Origin: Halomonas denitrificans
Lineage (GTDB): Bacteria; Pseudomonadota; Gammaproteobacteria; Pseudomonadales; Halomonadaceae
Assembly: GCF_003056305.1 (NCBI RefSeq)
Contig: NZ_PYVX01000001.1
Coordinates: 744,001-808,000, forward strand
Length of the DNA stretch: 64,000 nt
Direction of reading: 5' to 3'
Every line of letters begins with the position of its first letter. The first letter of the stretch is position 1. A model generated the notes under the pieces. The model made no database searches and was not told the DNA's origin. It saw only the letters and a list, made by a program, of their open reading frames with translations. Positions 58,506 to 64,000 of the stretch are shown here, piece after piece. Made by a program: the position numbers and the translations under genes.

Positions 58506-59330
58506 TTAAGGACTATATTGGTATTCGTTGCGCAAATCGGCGAGGCTGACGACGTGTAGCCTCACGTTAGCATCGTATCTAGAAACGTACTTCTTGAGCC
58601 TTTCCTCTACCTTCCTCAAGTCGACTTCGGGATTATCGATCACCGCTACAAAGTGAAGAACAAACTCCTTCGAATCCATTCCCTTTAGGTGCCCCTTCAT
58701 AAGCTCTGATTCAAGTAAAACCTTATCAATTCTCGAGGGGCTTACATACTCATTACGAAACAGCTTTATCTCAGCAGCATGAATCGTATCGCCATCAAGA
58801 GCTAAACCATCAAAGAAGATTTTTCTATGGCTGGACGTTTCAAACCTAACGTCGGTCTTAAAGTCTAGACTCAGCTCTTTTGAAAGCTTGTTAATAGCCA
58901 ATTTTTCGGCCAAGAAAAAATTCGCCATCAACATAGAGTTGCGATCTTTATTAAAAGAATTCTTCTGGCCTTGGTCAGCCTGGCTTTTAGACTCTTGCGT
59001 GTTTTCCGACTGCGTCTCCTCGGCAGTCTCCTCAAACTCCTCTCTGTATTTCTCTTCTCTTTCTTCCGCAGTCGCTCGGCTAAACGACTTAAGGAAGTTG
59101 TCCTCATTTTTATAATCCGAAGGAGCGTATAGAACTTTATGATTAAAATTCAGAGTCAGAAAAAACACGCCAACAAGGAATACTGGAAAAAGCATTAAAA
59201 ACCAAACGTAGAGGCCCTGATTATCCGGCTCAATGAATGGCAAAACAGTAGTACCGCTAATCTCTGCTATAGCAGCAAAGATGGCTATTACTGTAAGCGG
59301 GTTTTTTATATGTCCAATTTTTTCTAACAA
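58506..59330 (-). CDS. Two-TM protein with PD-(D/E)XK nuclease-like domain (AT-rich island)
   Basis: A 274-residue protein. Helices lie at about 11-32 and 41-61, then a strongly charged Glu/Lys/Gln linker (about 75-128, coiled coil or disorder), then a C-terminal domain with FFDGLALDG and IHAAEIKLF: Asp174, Glu187 and Lys189 fit the D-(x)n-ExK core of PD-(D/E)XK nucleases. The start is TTG with AAGGA seven bases upstream. A TATAAT lies just before it, so it is the operon's first gene. AT-rich codons. A membrane-tethered nuclease is unusual and suggests defence or DNA uptake control. Confidence 0.75.
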   Translation of the reverse strand: MLEKIGHIKNPLTVIAIFAAIAEISGTTVLPFIEPDNQGLYVWFLMLFPVFLVGVFFLTLNFNHKVLYAPSDYKNEDNFLKSFSRATAEEREEKYREEFEETAEETQSENTQESKSQADQGQKNSFNKDRNSMLMANFFLAEKLAINKLSKELSLDFKTDVRFETSSHRKIFFDGLALDGDTIHAAEIKLFRNEYVSPSRIDKVLLESELMKGHLKGMDSKEFVLHFVAVIDNPEVDLRKVEERLKKYVSRYDANVRLHVVSLADLRNEYQYSP

Positions 59331-59872
59331 AATTCATTCCTTAAACCCTTAACAGGCATTATACTGCATACTCTAACATTGGGTGAGCGCGCCTGCGCGT
59401 TAAATAACTTTATGTTGGGCGCTTGACCACCTCTCACCTAGTTGACCACCTGACAATTGATTATAACTCGTCAGCATAACACCGATCATCCTGCCGGATG
59501 CATAACAGAAATGAGCTTGCCTGCTGCCTTTTTCGGCATGTCACCTTTGGGTCGATAGCAGCCCGTGAGAGAGTAATGCTCCCACTTCCAAAATTTGGTG
59601 AGAACATTCGCCTATCAACGCAAATGTACCGCCACAAACCCGCATTTCAGAGGAAGGCACGCTACCGCCACGACAGGCCCGTGAGGTGCCGCCTTCCTGG
59701 CCGCTGCGGGAAAGAAGCGTCGCCATCCGGCTACGGCACACATCCACGCGGAAACATCTGGTAACACAGAGGCTACCAAAGATTCCTTTGGGTGTGTGAG
59801 TGGAGACTAATACATAGGTCTTAGAAGGAAGTATTTCGGCGGCGAAGGTGCTCGTCGTGGAAGACAGAGGCC
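59331..59872. other. Non-coding right border of the AT-rich island
   Basis: 542 bases without a supported gene. The island promoter is at its left. A weak attC-like pair, TCTAAC (59372-59377) and GTTGGGC (59414-59420), flanks a CGCG-CCTG-CGCG hairpin. Two direct copies of TTGACCACCT (59423-59432 and 59442-59451) follow. From about 59470 composition shifts back to intermediate GC; the 88-codon frame at 59498 has no ribosome site or family likeness. Confidence 0.55.
59358..59363 (-). promoter_or_regulatory. Perfect -10 hexamer of the island operon
   Basis: TATAAT on the minus strand lies 28 bases upstream of the TTG start at 59330. No good -35 hexamer is found 16-18 bases farther up, so an activator may be needed. 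Confidence 0.55.
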
Positions 59873-60676
59873 CTACCCGCGGCGGGCACTGAGCAGGTGC
59901 GCGGAGACCTCGAACACCGCGCGGCCGGTGGGATCGATGACATCGCCCAGCTCGACCTGGGCCTCACTGAGAACCCGCTGGATGGTGGCCTCATCGAGGT
60001 GCACGCCCATCACCGGCAGCCAGCCGCGCAGGTCCGCCTCGAGCAGGGAGGTGATGCTGGGGAAGTCGGCGAGGCCCTGGCGGGTGGTCACCGCCACGTC
60101 CTCGAAGCCCGCCTTGCGGGCCATGGCCGCCAGGGCGGCCGCGTCGCCGAGCACGAAGGGCGCGCGCAGCGCCTCCGCGGCGGCAGGGCCGGCGATGCGC
60201 TCCAGCAGAGCGACTTCGCGGGCGTAGGTGGGGTTGCCGTCCAGGCCGTCGAACACCGCCACGGCGAGCCGCCCCGCCGGCACCAGCACGCGGTGCATCT
60301 CGCCAAGCGCCGCCCGCGGGTCGACGAAGAACATCAGCCCGAACTGGCTCAGCACGGCGTCGAACGCCTCGGCCTCGAAGGGAAGTTGCTGGGCGTCGCC
60401 CTGGCGCCAGATGATCTCCGGGGCGAGCTCGCGGGCCACCTCGAGCATGCCGGCCATGTCGTCCAGGCCGACCACCAAGCCGCAGGGGGCGACGCGGGGC
60501 TGCGCCTCGCGGGCGAGGATGCCGGTGCCGCAGGCCACGTCCAGCACGCGATCGCCGGTCGCGACCCGCGCCAGGTCGAGCAGCGGCGTGGCCCACTGCC
60601 GGAACAGCGCGGGGACGAAGAGCGCCTCGTAGGCGCGGGCGGCCTCGATCTCCCGGGTCATCGCTGTGTCGTTCAT
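59873..60676 (-). CDS. Class I SAM-dependent methyltransferase
   Basis: A 267-residue methyltransferase with motif I VLDVACGTGILAREA, GLDDMAGML, acidic GDAQQLPFEAEAFDAVLSQF, and GEMHRVLVPAGRLAVAVFD. It resembles UbiE/type-11 enzymes; the substrate is unknown. The start at 60676 follows a GGGAGGGC site. It is back to high GC and marks the end of the island. Confidence 0.88.
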   Translation of the reverse strand: MNDTAMTREIEAARAYEALFVPALFRQWATPLLDLARVATGDRVLDVACGTGILAREAQPRVAPCGLVVGLDDMAGMLEVARELAPEIIWRQGDAQQLPFEAEAFDAVLSQFGLMFFVDPRAALGEMHRVLVPAGRLAVAVFDGLDGNPTYAREVALLERIAGPAAAEALRAPFVLGDAAALAAMARKAGFEDVAVTTRQGLADFPSITSLLEADLRGWLPVMGVHLDEATIQRVLSEAQVELGDVIDPTGRAVFEVSAHLLSARRG

Positions 60677-60841
60677 CGTGCGCCCTCCCCTATCTCCCAT
60701 CCATCCCCCCGATGGGAGCGGAAGCAGGCGGGCTGGGGTCGGTCGATCGCGGCCGGCATCACGCGGCTCGCCCTTCTTCGGAGTATAGCCCCGCCGCGGT
60801 GCGGGGCGCGGCGGAGCGGCTTGCTTCGGCCCGTTGCTGAC

Positions 60842-61687
60842 TCAGTTCGGGCTTGCCACCAGGGCATCGCCGACGGCGAGGGTGCGGCCGCCGCCGGCCA
60901 GCAGGATGGCGTTCTGGCCGAAGTAGCCGCCCGGGGCGCGGCGGGTGTTCATCTCCACCAGGGTGCGCAGCGGCTCGCCGGGCACGGCGATCTCGCCGGT
61001 CGCCTGGTCGACGGTGGTGATCTTGCAGCGCTGGCAGGGCTTGCGCAGGCCGAGGCGCACCGCCCCGTCATGAAGGCTCAGCTCGTCCCAGCCGTCCTCG
61101 GTGAAGGGCTCGGCGGCGTCGATGACGATGCTGGGGCGGAAGCGCGCCATGGGCACGGGCGCGAGCCCCTTGGCCGCGAGACGGCGGTTGACCTCGTCAA
61201 GCGACCCCTCGGAGACCACCAGGAAGGGGTAGCCGTCGGCGAAGGCGGTGTGGGCCTGCTCGCCGGGCGCCAGGTAGTGGGGCTCGACGCCGCGGCGCTG
61301 GTCCGGGGCGAAGCGCACCAGGCTCAGGCCGCTGCCCTTGAAGTCGCCGAGCACGGCGCCAAGCCAGGCGGCGGCCTCGGCGCCCTCGTCCAGCGCCTGG
61401 CAAAGGTCGTCCCAGACGTACACCGGCAGGCGCGGCTGGTCCGCGCGCTCGAGGGGAACGACGAGCGGCGCGGCGGCCGGGTGCTCGAGCACCAGCGCCT
61501 CGTCGGTCAGGCGCACGCCGATTCGGGCCATGCCGGGGAGCTGGCGCTGGGTGACGAAGCGGCCGATGTCGTCGACCACCATCCACTGCCGGTCATGGGC
61601 CAGGCCGCGCTCGGTCAGCGCGGCGCGCTCGAGGGAGATGCCGCGCAGCGACTTCACCGGGTAGATGGTGAGCTGGGTGATCTTCAC
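60842..61687 (-). CDS. MOSC domain protein (YcbX-like)
   Basis: A 281-residue protein with the N-terminal MOSC_N beta-barrel (MKITQLTIYPVKSLRGISLE) and a C-terminal MOSC domain with the Mo-ligand Cys in KPCQRCKIT. YcbX-type members reduce N-hydroxylated compounds with molybdenum cofactor. There is no C-terminal ferredoxin domain, as E. coli YcbX has. Monocistronic. Confidence 0.92.
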   Translation of the reverse strand: MKITQLTIYPVKSLRGISLERAALTERGLAHDRQWMVVDDIGRFVTQRQLPGMARIGVRLTDEALVLEHPAAAPLVVPLERADQPRLPVYVWDDLCQALDEGAEAAAWLGAVLGDFKGSGLSLVRFAPDQRRGVEPHYLAPGEQAHTAFADGYPFLVVSEGSLDEVNRRLAAKGLAPVPMARFRPSIVIDAAEPFTEDGWDELSLHDGAVRLGLRKPCQRCKITTVDQATGEIAVPGEPLRTLVEMNTRRAPGGYFGQNAILLAGGGRTLAVGDALVASPN

Positions 61688-61805
61688 GGGTCGTGCCTCT
61701 CGCCGTTGGGGCCCCTATCGTGCCGTGCCGGGGCGGCCGGGCAAAGGGGCGTGCGACGCGGGCGCGTCAACGGGCGGTCGATGTCAGGCGCACCTGACTC
61801 GCCAG

Positions 61806-62024
61806 TTACTCACCGCCGCAGCAGCCCGGGTCCTGCTGGACCGGCGGACAGGGCACGTCGCCGTAGGAGCAGAAGACGCAGCAGTCGCCCGCCTCGGGCG
61901 TCAGCAGGCGGTGGCACTGCTCGCACTCGTAGAAATACTGGCAGGCGTCGGTGGGCATCGTCTCGGTCTTGCGATGGCCGCACTCCGGGCAGGTCAGGGT
62001 CGATGTGGTGACGATCTCCGTCAT
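61806..62024 (-). CDS. GDCCVxC domain-containing protein
   Basis: A 72-residue protein with the family signature GDCCVFCSYGDVPCPP, an upstream CPECGH, CEQCH, and a CCGGE end, thus ten cysteines. Some family members have selenocysteine in the motif; here all positions are encoded as Cys. A metal-binding or redox role is likely, and homologues often lie near metal-resistance genes, which are absent here. Confidence 0.88.
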   Translation of the reverse strand: MTEIVTTSTLTCPECGHRKTETMPTDACQYFYECEQCHRLLTPEAGDCCVFCSYGDVPCPPVQQDPGCCGGE

Positions 62025-62123
62025 GCCGGACTCCTCGCGGGCGTGGGTGGCTCTCTCTTCAGCATAGCCCTCCGGTGAAGGGCCTCACGCGGCGTGGCGG
62101 GTGGGCGTCCCGAGGAAGCGGCC

Positions 62124-62462
62124 TCAGAGGCGCTGGGTCTCGATCACGTAGCCGATGATCGGGTAGCCGGCCTTCTTGGCGGCCTTCTCGGCCTCGAGCT
62201 GGGCCTCGATCTTGGAGATGCTGGTGGAGATGTGCTCGAACTCGGTGTCCATCTCCAGCGGCTTGGTGCGCACCGCCAGCTTGACCCGATGGCCGGTCTT
62301 CGGCGCGCCGGCGGCCTTGCTGCGGGGCGCCTTGGGCGCCGGCGCGGCGGCGCTCGGCGCGGCTTTCGCATCGCGGCGCTTCGCCTCGCCCTGCTTGGGA
62401 CTCATGAAGTCCTCGATCTGGCGACGCATCACCTGTTCGAATTCGCTCAGTTCTGTTTCCAT
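62124..62462 (-). CDS. Small hypothetical protein with Ala/Lys-rich linker
   Basis: A 112-residue protein. A helical N-terminus (METELSEFEQVMRRQIEDFM), an Ala/Pro/Lys linker (about 22-58), then HRVKLAVRTKPLEMDTEFEH, a helix, and GYPIIGYVIETQRL at the end. The structured ends suggest a real gene. No family recognised. Confidence 0.6.
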   Translation of the reverse strand: METELSEFEQVMRRQIEDFMSPKQGEAKRRDAKAAPSAAAPAPKAPRSKAAGAPKTGHRVKLAVRTKPLEMDTEFEHISTSISKIEAQLEAEKAAKKAGYPIIGYVIETQRL

Positions 62463-62977
62463 CGTTGCTCCGTGGGCCGCATGGGCACATGCGGCGGGTG
62501 ATCAAAGGGGGCGACATCCATCGCTCGACGGCGCCGGTTCGACACGCCATGGCAACAGAGCCGGAGAGCCTCGCTGCGATGACGTGGTGGCGAGTGACAA
62601 TGGCGATGGTCGCAAGGCTTACGACTACCGGCCGTCGGCTGGACGCGCGCTCAGGCGTCGTCCAGGCGAGACTGCCTGTCGAAAGAGTGCCTATCGAAAG
62701 ATCGTACCGATGCGAAGCCGAGGGGCCGCCCGAGGGCGCGCCACATCAGGGGCCTGCATCGCAGGGCGATAGTATAACGCCACGCTGAACCACAAGGGGT
62801 AGTGAAGTGAGACAGCTTATCGTCCCCTCTCGGCCAGTGAAACCCCTCGCCTTATTCCTGCCAGAAGGGCCAACGGCACGACACGCCGCCCGCACCACGG
62901 CCGTGGCGTGGTGCGGGCGGCGGACGGACAAGGAGCGGGCGGCCGGATGCCGCCCGGTCATGCAGGACGATGGCGGC
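62463..62977. other. Non-coding stretch before the alcohol dehydrogenase
   Basis: 515 bases without a gene I can support. Composition is intermediate in places (62560-62700 and 62780-62830). Short frames overlap each other on both strands, with no family-like protein, RNA or clear repeat. Confidence 0.5.
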
Positions 62978-64000
62978 TCACGACACCTCGAGGGCGATCT
63001 TGAGCACGCCGTCGCGCTGGTGGGAAAAGAGGTCGTAGGCGTCGACGATCCGCTCCAGCGGATAGCGGTGGGTGACCATGGGACCGAGGTCCAGGCGGCC
63101 GCTGTCGATGATCTGCATCAGCCGGCGCATGCGCTCCTTGCCGCCGGGGCAGAGCGAGGTGACGATGCGGTGATCGCCCAGGCCCGCGCTGAAGGCGTCC
63201 AGGGGGATCGTGAGGTCCTCGGAGTAGACGCCCAGGCTCGACAGGGTGCCGCCGGGCTTGAGCACCCGCAGGGCGGACTCGAAGGTCTGCTGCAGCCCCA
63301 GCGCCTCGATGGAGGCATCCACGCCGCGCCCGCCGGTCAGTTTCAGCACCTCGGAGACCACGTCGACCTTGCGGTAGTCGATGACCACGTCGGCGCCCAT
63401 CTTGCGGGCCATCTCGAGCCGCTCGTCGACCCCGTCCACGGCGATGATCAGCCCGGCGCCGCGCAGCCGGGCGCCGGCGGTGGCACACAGGCCGATGGGT
63501 CCCTGGGCGAAGATCACCACGCTGTCGCCGATGCGGATATTGGCGGATTCCGCCCCGGCGAAGCCGGTGGACATGATGTCCGGGCACATCAGCACCTGAT
63601 CGTCGCTCAAGCCATCGGGCACCGGCGAGAGGTTGGCCTGGGCATCCGGCACGCGCAGGTACTCGGCCTGGGCGCCGTCGATGGTGTTGCCGAAGCGCCA
63701 GCCGCCCATGGGCTTGTAGCCGTGTCCGCGATGGCCGCCGTCCTGGGCGCTGCAGCCGTCCTGGCAGGCGTAGGAGGTGAAGCTGGGGCAGATCGCCCCG
63801 GCGATGACGCGCTGCCCTTCCCGGTAGCCCTGAACGTTGGCCCCGAGCTTCTCGATCACCCCCACCGGCTCGTGGCCCACGGTCAGGCCCCGCTCCACCG
63901 GATACTCGCCCTTGAGGATGTGCACGTCGGTGCCGCAGATGGTGGTGGTGGTCACCCGGATCAGGGCGTCGTTGGGACCGATCTCCGGCACCGGCTTGTC
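62978..64000 (-). CDS. Zinc-dependent alcohol dehydrogenase family protein (5' end outside window)
   Basis: Medium-chain dehydrogenase whose frame runs open through the right edge (codons for Asp, Lys, Pro precede the GTG at 63991), so a short N-terminal part is missing. Catalytic zinc ligands are in TTICGTDVHILKG and GHEPVGVIE. The usual four-Cys structural zinc loop is replaced by SYACQDGCSAQDGGH. The NAD(P)-binding IFAQGPIGLCATAGA ends with the glycine-rich turn. It resembles the isopropanol/2,3-type ADHs acting on secondary alcohols; the substrate is unknown. Confidence 0.9.
   Translation of the reverse strand, partial: DKPVPEIGPNDALIRVTTTTICGTDVHILKGEYPVERGLTVGHEPVGVIEKLGANVQGYREGQRVIAGAICPSFTSYACQDGCSAQDGGHRGHGYKPMGGWRFGNTIDGAQAEYLRVPDAQANLSPVPDGLSDDQVLMCPDIMSTGFAGAESANIRIGDSVVIFAQGPIGLCATAGARLRGAGLIIAVDGVDERLEMARKMGADVVIDYRKVDVVSEVLKLTGGRGVDASIEALGLQQTFESALRVLKPGGTLSSLGVYSEDLTIPLDAFSAGLGDHRIVTSLCPGGKERMRRLMQIIDSGRLDLGPMVTHRYPLERIVDAYDLFSHQRDGVLKIALEVS

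Noticed and set aside
59498..59764. Small gene at the right edge of the AT-rich island
   Set aside because: Arg-rich, no ribosome site, no family likeness, and mixed composition; more likely border debris.

Overview
The window looks like a chromosome segment of a high-GC gammaproteobacterium, most likely Halomonas or a close relative (Halomonadaceae). The evidence is the sucA-sucB-lpdA-sucC-sucD block beside sdhCDAB and a divergent gltA, gltX followed by tRNA-Ala and tRNA-Glu, the strong G/C third-position bias, and the general protein style. No marker here proves the genus. No rRNA, CRISPR array, insertion sequence or complete prophage was seen.

Layout: (1) 1-1.8 kb: end of a glycosyltransferase gene overlapping a UPF0104/LPG-synthase-like membrane protein gene. 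(2) 1.8-7.4 kb: a type I secretion ABC transporter and adaptor, divergent from a probable cargo protein with a beta-helix, RTX repeats and two CBM2-like modules. (3) 7.4-20.8 kb: TCA cycle block on the minus strand (sdhCDAB, sucAB, lpdA, sucCD), with gltA divergent on the plus strand. (4) 20.8-23.3 kb: a non-coding stretch with DnaA-box-like sites, tRNA-Glu, tRNA-Ala and gltX. (5) 23.4-29.4 kb: SDR, an XRE/S24-like regulator, a lipoprotein, a DksA-type zinc finger protein, a cold shock protein, a yedK-type SRAP gene broken by one stop codon, and dusA. (6) 29.4-38.2 kb: an AstE/AspA-like hydrolase, an AcrR/TtgR-type TetR regulator, a YqiJ-like protein and a tolC-adaptor-RND efflux operon, with three related operator-like palindromes. 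(7) 38.4-46.9 kb: hydrolase, PLD lipoprotein, an MCE/Mla-like lipid transport operon (STAS-permease, ATPase, MCE protein, lipoprotein), fructosamine kinase and fasciclin. (8) 47-56.7 kb: small metabolic enzymes, two Nudix proteins, a 2OG-Fe(II) oxygenase overlapping a soluble PAS histidine kinase and FixJ-type regulator, an M15 peptidase, DUF900, DUF488, YtoQ and YHS proteins. (9) 56.9-59.4 kb: an AT-rich three-gene island. (10) 59.9-64 kb: methyltransferase, MOSC, GDCCVxC protein, a small hypothetical gene and a zinc alcohol dehydrogenase cut by the window end.

The best candidate for an undescribed system is the AT-rich island: one minus-strand operon encoding a 2-TM protein with a PD-(D/E)XK-like nuclease motif, a 2-TM protein with a cytosolic domain I do not recognise, and a cupin-like protein. 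The two membrane genes both start with TTG. Composition, architecture and sharp borders suggest transferred, possibly defensive, genes; that role is inference only.
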